From: Ponticaulis koreensis DSM 19734
Lineage (GTDB): Bacteria; Pseudomonadota; Alphaproteobacteria; Caulobacterales; Hyphomonadaceae
DNA: 64,000 nt
Assembly: GCF_000420665.1 (NCBI RefSeq)
Contig: NZ_ATVJ01000001.1
Location: forward strand, 1,745,588 to 1,809,587
Direction of reading: 5' to 3'
Each line of letters starts with the position of its first letter. Positions within the stretch are counted from its first letter, which is position 1. The notes beneath the pieces were generated by a model. It ran no database searches. It was not told where the DNA came from and saw only the letters and a program-made list of their open reading frames with translations. The position numbers were made by a program, and so were the translations under genes. This document shows positions 26,015 to 33,853 of this stretch, piece by piece.

Positions 26015-27361
26015 TCAGGGATCACCTCGGTTTCTCTCAACGAGATTGTGTTCGAACGTTCCCACAGGTGTAAGATTAGTTTTGTCCCATCGCGCGACAA
26101 TCAGGCCTCCAAACACACCGGGCCATGGGCAGATTCTGTAAGTGATGAATTTGGTGAGGTCTTCTAATTCCTCGTAAGCAGGAATGTTGCGGGTACTATT
26201 AGCGGGCTTAAGTCGTTGTTCGAAGTGATTTCTGACGAGCGTTAGAAAGTATCTCTTTCCTTGCTCGGTTCCGTTCGGACCTCGCGAAATAAGACCGCCG
26301 ATTGCAATACGACGAGGAGCAATAAATTTGGTAATCAGATGACAAAAGTCGGCGACGTAGGCGGCAGCAATATCCCAGATAGGATCGCCAATTTTTGCGA
26401 ATTGAAGAAACTCGTCATTCCTCAATTTTGGATCTTCGTGCGTTCTGATTCTTGTCGAAAGAGCATGAACGCTCACTAAACCTTCGAGGCAGTCTCCATG
26501 GATCGAGCAGGAGCCCGGGAAATCGTCTATCTGTCCGTCGAAACTCAATTTTCGGGGAAGATGCGCATTCATCTGAGCGTGGTGACGTCCTCGACCGATC
26601 CAGCCGACGTCTGTAAAGCCGACGTTGACGGAATGACTTATCTTCACATACGCAGTCGTCGTGCGTGACCATCGCTGATACCAATGTGCTACGTCATTCC
26701 ATTTGCGCATATCTGTTTGGCGAATTCTCGACGGCACGCGAGAGCCGGCCAATGAGAAAGTGTTGTGAAGGAGTTTCTTGCCTTCCTCGTCTTTGTCAAA
26801 CAATCGATCTAATTCGAAGTAATGCTCTCCCAATGCACTGACATTGACGTCTAGACACACGAGGATTTCAATTTCCAGTTCCTTAAGTGTCACGTTCAGA
26901 ATGTCGGCTAGAATAGTCCGAGATCGTTGGTACAAACTCTCGCCACTCCATTCGGGATAATTCGTGAGATGTTTTGGAAACCTGCCATATTCATCTGGGT
27001 TGTTTTCTCTATTGTATTTGCCCAAACGAACAAAGGGTCCGAAAGACGCCACTGCAACGTGGGTCACCTGTGGGGCATATTGCAGGATCAATTTAAGTGC
27101 GAGAGCAACATCTGTTAGCGTGATGATAGTGCCAAGTCCCGCGCTATCATGACCTGATCCTTGGATTTCTCCGTGGACACACAAGTCAATTTTCGACATT
27201 GCATTCTGTACCTGACCTGGAACTGGGCCGAGACTTCTCGCAACGCCAAAAAAAATCGAATCCTTAGTGAGACTGATACATCCTAAATCTCGCTCGTTTG
27301 CCGACCAGCGATTCATTGCTTCCGCATATTCGATGATCTCAATCTCTTCGGAATCTGGCAT
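26015..27361 (-). CDS. Divergent ROK/fructokinase-fold protein, possible pseudokinase
   Basis: 448 residues. ROK fructokinase landmarks are visible in order: VAVASFGPFVRL, a catalytic-Asp-like LDVNVSALGE, zinc motif CSIHGDCLEG (near residue 285), and APRRIAIGGLIS near the end. Two expected parts are missing: the N-terminal GGTK phosphate loop (here LGCISLTKDS) and the TGIGGG loop (here KISHSVNVGF). The length is about 150 residues more than typical ROK kinases. It may be a catalytically dead sensor or a new specificity. It stands alone between the basic protein and the relaxase, so a link with mobilization is not obvious. Confidence 0.6.
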   Translation of the reverse strand: MPDSEEIEIIEYAEAMNRWSANERDLGCISLTKDSIFFGVARSLGPVPGQVQNAMSKIDLCVHGEIQGSGHDSAGLGTIITLTDVALALKLILQYAPQVTHVAVASFGPFVRLGKYNRENNPDEYGRFPKHLTNYPEWSGESLYQRSRTILADILNVTLKELEIEILVCLDVNVSALGEHYFELDRLFDKDEEGKKLLHNTFSLAGSRVPSRIRQTDMRKWNDVAHWYQRWSRTTTAYVKISHSVNVGFTDVGWIGRGRHHAQMNAHLPRKLSFDGQIDDFPGSCSIHGDCLEGLVSVHALSTRIRTHEDPKLRNDEFLQFAKIGDPIWDIAAAYVADFCHLITKFIAPRRIAIGGLISRGPNGTEQGKRYFLTLVRNHFEQRLKPANSTRNIPAYEELEDLTKFITYRICPWPGVFGGLIVARWDKTNLTPVGTFEHNLVERNRGDP

Positions 27362-27580
27362 CTAATAATGCACCCCACCCCCCACGGGTTTTCTCGTTGT
27401 AGTACTGATAGTGCTTTTTTTCGGCTTCACAAGCATGATTGATTGTCGAAATTTATCTGTTCCGTACTCCGTATACGGACAAGTAGACTCCAATGTGTTC
27501 GCTTGAGCTAAGAACTTCAAATAAGTTGTTGTCGAGATTATCATCCGTCTCAGTCATGACGACCTGCATGTATTCTGGTC

Positions 27581-28816
27581 TCACTGAAGTCTCGGGCCAG
27601 ACATATCTTTGATGAGCGAATGCGAGCGGGCCATATCCGGCTCGCGTTCCAGTTCGCGCAGCTTGTTCAGCCGCGCCCTGATTTGAAGCTCCAGCTCTCG
27701 TCGCTCTTTGCGCTGACGCGCGCCGAGGATTTCGCGCTCCCTTCGGTCGCGCGCCTGGCATTCTGCCAGATGGAGGGCATTTTCTTTGCGGAGTTTGGCG
27801 CGCTTGCCGCTCACAAACTCCCAGATCAATCCCAAGCCTCTTGCAAAGCGAGAAGAACGCTGTCGTGCCTCTTCAGTCGCACGGGAGGTTTGCTGGCTTG
27901 AGAGAGCGCGACGCGCGGCGCGATGCTGGGCGATCATTTCCTTCCGTGCCACGAGCATCGGCTTGATCCGCGATTTAAGCGCTTCAGCGCGTTCCTCTAG
28001 CGCGCGCTGCTTTTCGGCTTCGCCTTCGGATATCAGAACGGCGCGCACCGTATCGATATCCGGAAGTTCATCTGGTTTACCAAGGCGCGCTTTTAACTCT
28101 CGCGCTTTCACACCGCACCAGCGCGATAGTGAGTAGATTTCATCGCTCGTATCCACAGCGACAAATCCCCGGCGATCTCCTCTCGCAAGCCCAAAACCCT
28201 GTTCACGCAAGGCAGCGCGAAAGCTCGTCAGATCGTCAGAAACCTCCCAGCAGTTTTGGAATAGCCGCTTGAGTTCCTCAGGATCACATTTGGCGCGTTT
28301 TGATTGCTGGGCTTCAGCCAGCTCGTAATTCTCAGCACGCGCTTTACCATGGGCTTCAAGGCCGCTCGGAAGTTGCCAGCCATGCTCCAGATAGAGATCG
28401 TGCGCGATATCCATGAGCTTTCGCTTAAAGTGTGGTAGCTGTTTCGCTGTCATGGTTTCGGCGTCAATTTTTGACCAGACGACATGGGCATGTAAGCGGC
28501 CATTCTTGTCATGCAGAACCAAAGCGCGCGGCTGGCCGGACAGTCCGAGCTTTTCTTCAATCCGCTGCGCCGCGCCTTCAAAATCCTCCAAAGTGGCGTT
28601 CGCATCCTCAGGCGGATTGAGGCTCAGTGAGAAGAGATATTTGCTGGTGCGCTTCGTGCCACGGCAAAGCGCTTCGGCTTCCTTAAAAGCCTCGGCAAGG
28701 TCATCCGAGATAAAGCCACGCAGCTCGACCAGTTCGACATGCTCATTGTCTTCGACATTGAGAAGATGCCGAGCCAGGTTTTGCCCATAGGCGCGTTCGG
28801 AGGCTTTGAGGATCAT
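27581..28816 (-). CDS. Relaxase/mobilization nuclease
   Basis: 411 residues. Motif I candidate Tyr is in ERAYGQNLARHLL at the N-terminus. Motif III is GRLHAHVVWSKID, the metal-binding His cluster of MobA/VirD2-type relaxases. The C-terminal 200 residues are Arg/Lys/Glu-rich coiled coil. Relaxases nick oriT and carry the strand into the recipient. The start is the ATG at 28816, 9 bp after the MobC-like gene, so the two are cotranscribed. No type IV secretion genes are seen, so the element would need a helper. Codon and base use are more GC-rich than the island genes to its left. Confidence 0.88.
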   Translation of the reverse strand: MILKASERAYGQNLARHLLNVEDNEHVELVELRGFISDDLAEAFKEAEALCRGTKRTSKYLFSLSLNPPEDANATLEDFEGAAQRIEEKLGLSGQPRALVLHDKNGRLHAHVVWSKIDAETMTAKQLPHFKRKLMDIAHDLYLEHGWQLPSGLEAHGKARAENYELAEAQQSKRAKCDPEELKRLFQNCWEVSDDLTSFRAALREQGFGLARGDRRGFVAVDTSDEIYSLSRWCGVKARELKARLGKPDELPDIDTVRAVLISEGEAEKQRALEERAEALKSRIKPMLVARKEMIAQHRAARRALSSQQTSRATEEARQRSSRFARGLGLIWEFVSGKRAKLRKENALHLAECQARDRREREILGARQRKERRELELQIRARLNKLRELEREPDMARSHSLIKDMSGPRLQ

Positions 28817-28825
28817 GAACGAACC

Positions 28826-29215
28826 TCAGCGGCTGAGCGCTTTGATCAGCTCTTGGCGCATTGTGATCAAAGCAACCAGCGCCGTATTCAGTTGTGCCTT
28901 TGTCTCGGCATCAACGATCAGTGCGCCAATCTCTGCAGATCGGGCGAGCGTTCGAAGGCTTGGGCCGATCTCAGTCTCGCCCATTCGTGCCAGAAGACGC
29001 GCAAGCGTTTCTCTGTAGGGCGCATTGCGCTTCGATTTATCCCCAAGGATTTTAGAGCGCACATAGGCATTGATTGACTGATCACCGGCCAGCTTTTCGA
29101 GCCGCTTTTTCTCATCCTCTGTCACACGGATAGACAAGGGTGGGAGCCGTTTCCGGCGGGGTTTCGGTTGCGTATTTGCTGCGGTCTCGAAATTGTTCTG
29201 AAGCGTTCCCGTCAT
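28826..29215 (-). CDS. MobC-like relaxosome accessory protein
   Basis: 129 residues. A basic N-terminus is followed by LPPLSIRVTEDEKKRLEKLAG... INAYVRSKILG, a ribbon-helix-helix pattern found in MobC/NikA-type relaxosome proteins. A helical C-terminal half follows. Such proteins bind oriT next to the nick and recruit the relaxase. It lies directly upstream of the relaxase on the same strand, with the presumed oriT region further upstream. Confidence 0.8.
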   Translation of the reverse strand: MTGTLQNNFETAANTQPKPRRKRLPPLSIRVTEDEKKRLEKLAGDQSINAYVRSKILGDKSKRNAPYRETLARLLARMGETEIGPSLRTLARSAEIGALIVDAETKAQLNTALVALITMRQELIKALSR

Positions 29216-29634
29216 GGTTCCAGCTCCATAACGGGTGAATTCAGGTCTTCAAGAATGCGGTTCCAATCTGCTAATTCTTCAAACAGTTGGTTCGAGTTTG
29301 GTAACTCGGGCCGCACCATTTTCCCGACATTTTTCTAAAATGAAAAATCGATCCAGTGGATCGATTTGAGGGAAAACCGTGTTTGATGTGCCCCGCACCG
29401 TTGCAAGGCATTCCGTCCTTCGTGGCGATTTCAAATAAACACAGTATAAATTGCTGTTATGCGCCGTATGTCTTCGCGCGTGCCGATCTATACCGGTAGT
29501 TTTATGTCGTTTAGTTCATAACTAATATTCCGGTTTCGATTGCATCCCTTATGAAATGATGGGTAAGCTACATCTAAACACGCTGCATGACCGGAAAACC
29601 GGCCCCCAAATTGAGCAGCGTCGGGAGGAACAAT
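29216..29634. other. Gap between mobC and the MFS gene, with presumed oriT
   Basis: About 420 bases hold the upstream region of mobC (including a perfect inverted repeat at 29345-29367), the likely right edge of the island, and the promoter region of the MFS gene. I cannot place the nick site: no match to a canonical nic consensus is clear. Confidence 0.5.
29345..29367. repeat. Perfect 10-bp inverted repeat upstream of mobC
   Basis: AAATCGATCC and GGATCGATTT are separated by AGT. It is 130 bp upstream of the mobC start. Position and symmetry fit part of an oriT or a MobC binding site; a repressor operator is also possible. A terminator is less likely because no T run follows on either strand. 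Confidence 0.6.
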
Positions 29635-31068
29635 ATGAGTGTGACGTCAGCTCAGGGTGACAGCCCTGGCGTGATGGAAGGCTTCGGCACGCGCGCCCAG
29701 CGTACATATGTGCTGAACGCTCTTCTTCTTATCTACATCATGAACTTTATCGACCGCGGACTTCTGTCTGTCGTTGCCCCGGTCATGAAACCGGAACTTG
29801 GTATTTCCGATACCGCATTCGGTTTGCTGACCGGTTTCGGTTTTGCATTGTTCTATACGATAGTCGGTATCCCACTGGCGCAGATTTCAGAACGCCGTAA
29901 TCGCGTTGCGATTATCGCGATCTGTCTCGCGCTTTGGTCGCTCATGACTGCGCTATGCGGTCTCTCGCGTGAAGTCACGATTGGTGGTTTGGTAATCGGA
30001 GGCTTCTGGAGCCTTCTGCTGTTCCGAGTAGGCGTTGGCGTAGGTGAGGCCGGCTGTACGCCGCCTGCAAACTCTCTGATTTCCGACTATTACCCACCCC
30101 GCAAACGGTCTTCAGCGCTCGGCTATTATGCTATGGGCGTGACGCTTGGAACCATGCTGGCGAACCTGATCGGTGGTCCGATCACAGACGCTTTCGGATG
30201 GCGGGTCGCGTTTTTTGCTCTCGGCCTTCCGGGTGTTATTTTTGCTGTTGTTTTCTTCCTGACAGTAAAAGAGCCGCCGCGCGGCTATTCCGATCCGGGG
30301 GGCGCGTCTGCACCGCGTGAACGTGTACCGTTTGCGGCCGGTTTGAAAGAGCTCGCGAGCAAGTCCTCGTTCTGGTTCATGACGGCTGCTTGCACGCTTG
30401 CGGCCTTTTGCGGTTATGGCGTCTCGTCGTTCCAGTCTCTTTATCTCGTGCGTTCGTTTGATCTGACGGCTGGTCAGGCCGCGGTCTGGATCAACGTGCC
30501 AGTCGCACTTTCTGCAGCGGTTGGTACATTCGCGACCGGCTGGATTGTCAGTAAAATCGCAAAGAAGCGGACGACAGCGATTGCCTGGTTGCCAGGTCTT
30601 GGCCTTGTCCTATGCGTGCCGTTTTACATTATTGCATTCATGACGAATACTCTCTGGTTATGTGCTGTTGGCCTCGCTATCGGTGCGTTCGTCAAGTATG
30701 GCTATCTCGCAGCTCAGTACACTATCGCGCAGGGTGTTGTGCGCAACACAATGCGTGCCGTGTCTACGGCGATCATGCTCTTTGTGGTGAACCTGCTTGG
30801 CTATGGGCTCGGCCCGTTGTTTATAGGGGCGTTGAGCGATATCTTCTTCAATATGCAACTTGCTGCCGCCGACGTGGGCGATGTAACTCGCGCTTCTTGT
30901 GCTCTGCTCGAGCCGGGTAACACTTCAGCGCTTGCAGAAGCTTGTGCGATGGCCAATCCGGTGAGTCTGCAATATTCAATGCTGGTGACAGTTTCGCTCT
31001 ATGTGCTGTCTGGCGTTCTTCTGATCATGGCGGCCAAGCCTTTGAAGAAAGAGCTACAGGCAAACTAG
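29635..31068 (+). CDS. MFS transporter, spinster-like
   Basis: The ATG at 29635 follows GGGAGGAACAAT; the upstream frame to 29587 has no such site. The 477-residue product has about 12 membrane segments. It carries the MFS pattern LIYIMNFIDRGLLSVVAPVM in helix 1, GVGVGEAGCTPPANSLISDY, and SERRNR in the 2-3 loop, close to the spinster-like carriers common in Sphingomonadales and Hyphomonadaceae. The substrate is unknown; such carriers often sit in catabolic clusters for aromatics, steroids or sugars. It ends 10 bp before a strong terminator, so it is probably a single-gene unit. Confidence 0.88.
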   Translation: MSVTSAQGDSPGVMEGFGTRAQRTYVLNALLLIYIMNFIDRGLLSVVAPVMKPELGISDTAFGLLTGFGFALFYTIVGIPLAQISERRNRVAIIAICLALWSLMTALCGLSREVTIGGLVIGGFWSLLLFRVGVGVGEAGCTPPANSLISDYYPPRKRSSALGYYAMGVTLGTMLANLIGGPITDAFGWRVAFFALGLPGVIFAVVFFLTVKEPPRGYSDPGGASAPRERVPFAAGLKELASKSSFWFMTAACTLAAFCGYGVSSFQSLYLVRSFDLTAGQAAVWINVPVALSAAVGTFATGWIVSKIAKKRTTAIAWLPGLGLVLCVPFYIIAFMTNTLWLCAVGLAIGAFVKYGYLAAQYTIAQGVVRNTMRAVSTAIMLFVVNLLGYGLGPLFIGALSDIFFNMQLAAADVGDVTRASCALLEPGNTSALAEACAMANPVSLQYSMLVTVSLYVLSGVLLIMAAKPLKKELQAN

Positions 31069-31078
31069 TCTGATGCGA

Positions 31079-31110
31079 CGCCCCGCCCGAAACGGCGGGG
31101 CGTTGTTTTT
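31079..31110 (+). terminator. Rho-independent terminator after the MFS gene
   Basis: Stem CGCCCCGCC/GGCGGGGCG (31079-31087 and 31094-31102) with a CGAAAC loop, then TTGTTTTT. A textbook GC-rich hairpin with a T-rich tail 10 bp after the stop. Confidence 0.92.
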
Positions 31111-31179
31111 CTACCGCATTCATTGCGTTGCCCGCGCCTACATCCTAAACGTGTTAAGGCATATAAGGGGGAGGCCCGG

Positions 31180-32247
31180 ATGACATTCACTAAAATTGGT
31201 AGTCTGATCATGGGCGCTGCGGCGCTCGTCCTGACGAGCTGTAGCACAACACCGGCGACTGAAATTTCGGATGGAACGGCTATAGAGCTGACCGAAGTGC
31301 AGGTGAATGGAATCGAACTGCGTGTCGCTGAAGCCGGTCCCGAGGACGGCCCTCTGATTGTATTTGTGCATGGCTGGCCGGAGCTCTGGTATTCCTGGCG
31401 CTATCAGATGCCTGCGCTTGCCAATGCAGGATATCATGTGATCGCCCCTGATATGCGTGGGTATGGAGGTAGCGACGCACCTGCAGAGGTTGAGCCGTAT
31501 CGTATCCAGACTCTCACAAATGATATTGCAGGTCTTGTCGACCATTATGGATACGAGCAGGCGACGATTGTCGGCCATGATTGGGGCGCAATCGTAAGCT
31601 GGTATTCTGTATTACTCCATCCAGAAAAATTCGACGGCCTGTTCGCGATGAGCGTGCCTTACAGCCCGCGCGGAGATGTGTCTCCGATTGAACGAATGCG
31701 CGCAGGCTTCGGCGAGAATTTTTACTACATCCTCTATTTTCAGGAGCCTGGCGTAGCTGAGGCCGAGTTCGATGCTGATCCGAGAGGTATTCTTCAGCGA
31801 CTCTACGCTTCGCCGGAAACTCCTCGTACACCACCGGAAATTCGTGACCCACGCCGGTCGGCTGGAGGGTGGACTCGTCGCCTTGGTCAGCCAACGGAGT
31901 TGCCGGACTGGCTGAGTGAAGCGGATTTGCAATACTATATCGATAACTTCACAGAGTCCGGGTTTCGCGGCGGCATCAATTATTACCGCAATTTCCATCG
32001 CAATTGGGAAACCACGGGCGAACTGGACGGCGCACGGATCGATATTCCTGTCGTCTTTCTGGCGGGTGAACAGGATGTCGTGATAGGCGGTGCGGACGCA
32101 GAGCAGCTTAGGGCAGGTCTGGAGCGAACAGTGCGTGACTTGCGTAACGTGCATCTGATTGAGGGCGCGGGTCACTGGGTGCAGCAGGAAGAGGCTGATC
32201 AGGTTAACGCCTATCTCCTCGAGTTTCTGTCAGACCTTCATGACTGA
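31180..32247 (+). CDS. Alpha/beta hydrolase lipoprotein, epoxide-hydrolase-like
   Basis: The ATG at 31180 follows GGGGGAGG. The 355-residue product has signal peptide MTFTKIGSLIMGAAALVLTSC with lipobox LTSC, so it is predicted to be lipid-anchored in the envelope, unusual for this family. Motifs are the oxyanion HGWPELWYSW, the epoxide-hydrolase RGYGGSD, nucleophile Asp in VGHDWG (D134), a cap-domain Tyr region (NYYRNFHRNWE), an acid-loop GEQD, and catalytic His in EGAGHW. It likely hydrolyses an epoxide or, less likely, a haloalkane. It is a single gene between two hairpins. Confidence 0.87.
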   Translation: MTFTKIGSLIMGAAALVLTSCSTTPATEISDGTAIELTEVQVNGIELRVAEAGPEDGPLIVFVHGWPELWYSWRYQMPALANAGYHVIAPDMRGYGGSDAPAEVEPYRIQTLTNDIAGLVDHYGYEQATIVGHDWGAIVSWYSVLLHPEKFDGLFAMSVPYSPRGDVSPIERMRAGFGENFYYILYFQEPGVAEAEFDADPRGILQRLYASPETPRTPPEIRDPRRSAGGWTRRLGQPTELPDWLSEADLQYYIDNFTESGFRGGINYYRNFHRNWETTGELDGARIDIPVVFLAGEQDVVIGGADAEQLRAGLERTVRDLRNVHLIEGAGHWVQQEEADQVNAYLLEFLSDLHD

Positions 32248-32290
32248 CCGCGGGTTCCCAGCCACGTGTGTGACTGAAATTACAGCTTTT

Positions 32291-32315
32291 GCAGCCCAGA
32301 AACCTTTTGGGCTGC
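32291..32315 (+). terminator. Hairpin after the hydrolase gene
   Basis: Stem GCAGCCCA/TGGGCTGC (32291-32298 and 32308-32315) with a 9-base loop, 44 bp after the stop. The downstream sequence is only moderately T-rich, so it may be a weak terminator. Confidence 0.55.
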
Positions 32316-32387
32316 GATAGACATTGATTATTTTCGCGCACTCTGAAACTAACTCAATGAGCTGAAACACGTTCTGCGGAGGGCGCC

Positions 32388-33782
32388 ATGGAAATGGATG
32401 ACGAGCGAGAGCTTCCCGCTGCACAGGAGCTCAGCGAAGACGAGATCGAGGCCGCTCGCGTTGCTGAATTAGAGGCAGCGATTGAGACTGGGCGTCAAGC
32501 TGAAGTCCTTGAAGTTCTTGAGCAATATCACCCGGCTGATGCTGCGGATGTCATTGAGGTTCTGCCGCGCAGCCTGATCGGTGCAGCAACCGACATTCTT
32601 GCCGACAGCTTCCCGACTGAAGTACTTTTGGAGATGCGGGACGAGTATCGTGAACTCGTTGTCGAGCGTCTGCCCGACGCACACCTTCAGGAGGCTCTGA
32701 ACACGCTCGATACCGACGATGCAGCCATGCTGCTCGACGACCTTGAGGACGAGCGCCAGAACGACATTCTGCAAAAGCTGGAAAGCAGTGACCGTGAAGA
32801 GCTCGAACGCGCAATGTCGTTCGATGAGGAGTCAGCCGGTCGCCTCATGCAGCGCGACTTTCTCGCTGCACCAGAGTTCTGGAATGTCGGTCAAACCGTC
32901 GATCATGCTCGCGGGAATGCTGAAGAGCTTCCGGATGTCTTTTTCGAGATCTACGTGATCGACCCGACTTTCCGCGTACTTGGCTGCGTTCCATTGCACA
33001 AGATTATGCGCACTCCGCGCAACGTGCCGCTCGGCGAAATTATGGAAGAAAACAAGGTCGAAATCCCTGAGGATATGGACCAGGAAGAAGTCGCATACCT
33101 CTTCCAGAAGTACGATTTGACGTCTGCACCGGTTGTTGATGAGTCGGGCCGGCTGACGGGTATGGTGACAATCGATGACATCGTAGACGTTATTCAGGAA
33201 GAAAACCGCGAAGACCTTCTCGCGCTTTCCAACGTATCGTCTGCTGAAGCGCTGGACACTGTCCTGTCCACCTTCCGTTCGCGCGCACCATGGCTGGCGA
33301 TGAACGTGCTGACGGCCTTTGTCGCGTCCATTGTGATCTCTCTCTTCGACAAAACGATAGAGACCATTGTTGCGCTGGCTGTGTTGATGCCTGTCGTCGT
33401 CGCGCTCGGAGGGAATGCGGGTTCGCAAACGCTCGCTGTTTCTGTACGTGCGCTGGCAGAGCGGGAATTGTCAGGCAACACGACGCGCCGCGCGATTATT
33501 CGTGAGGCGCTGACTGCGCTCATAAATGGTGTTGTGTTTTCTGCCGCGGTCGCTGCAATCGCTTATTTCTGGTTCAGAGACCCTGTTTTATCAGGGGTAA
33601 TTGCCGTGGCGATGCTTGCAACTTTCCTTTGGGCTGGCCTGTCCGGGATTATCATTCCTCTGACATTGAAACGACTAGGTGCGGACCCGGCTGTTGCGTC
33701 TTCTGTCTTTCTCTTAACCACGGTCGATATTATCGGCTTTTTGAGCTTTCTGGGGCTTGCCACGGTCTTCCTTCTGCCGTGA
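32388..33782 (+). CDS. mgtE: Magnesium transporter MgtE
   Basis: 464 residues from an ATG with GGAGGG just upstream. In order: the MgtE N-domain of superhelical repeats (AEVLEVLEQYHPADAADVIEVLP), two CBS domains (RDFLAAPEFWNVGQTVDHAR... RLTGMVTIDDIVDVIQEE), a connecting helix, and five membrane helices with GGNAGSQTLAVSVRALA, the pore-lining signature. Inner-membrane Mg2+ channel gated by Mg2+ binding to the CBS and N domains. No Mg2+ riboswitch is evident in the 140-bp upstream gap. The following spmX-like gene begins 72 bp after it. Confidence 0.95.
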   Translation: MEMDDERELPAAQELSEDEIEAARVAELEAAIETGRQAEVLEVLEQYHPADAADVIEVLPRSLIGAATDILADSFPTEVLLEMRDEYRELVVERLPDAHLQEALNTLDTDDAAMLLDDLEDERQNDILQKLESSDREELERAMSFDEESAGRLMQRDFLAAPEFWNVGQTVDHARGNAEELPDVFFEIYVIDPTFRVLGCVPLHKIMRTPRNVPLGEIMEENKVEIPEDMDQEEVAYLFQKYDLTSAPVVDESGRLTGMVTIDDIVDVIQEENREDLLALSNVSSAEALDTVLSTFRSRAPWLAMNVLTAFVASIVISLFDKTIETIVALAVLMPVVVALGGNAGSQTLAVSVRALAERELSGNTTRRAIIREALTALINGVVFSAAVAAIAYFWFRDPVLSGVIAVAMLATFLWAGLSGIIIPLTLKRLGADPAVASSVFLLTTVDIIGFLSFLGLATVFLLP

Positions 33783-33853
33783 TTATCCGGATAGGTTCTG
33801 AAATTGCATGAGAAGCGCTCAAAGCGCCACAGTGTGCCAGAAAGAGGCAATTC

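Larger units (their letters stand above)
22864..29367. mobile_element. Mobilizable genomic island (ardA to mobC)
   Basis: The span groups ArdA, a DUF6356 protein, a dioxygenase operon, an unknown basic protein, a ROK-like protein, a relaxase and a MobC-like protein between the secretion operon and core genes. Relaxase, MobC and ArdA together are the usual mark of a mobilizable element. No integrase, replication gene or flanking repeat is visible in this interval, so the limits are approximate and the element may be a fragment. Confidence 0.6.

Noticed and set aside
27362-27580. Short minus-strand frames between the ROK-like gene and the relaxase
   Set aside because: They are 40-60 codons with overlapping frames, no clear start signal and no family pattern.
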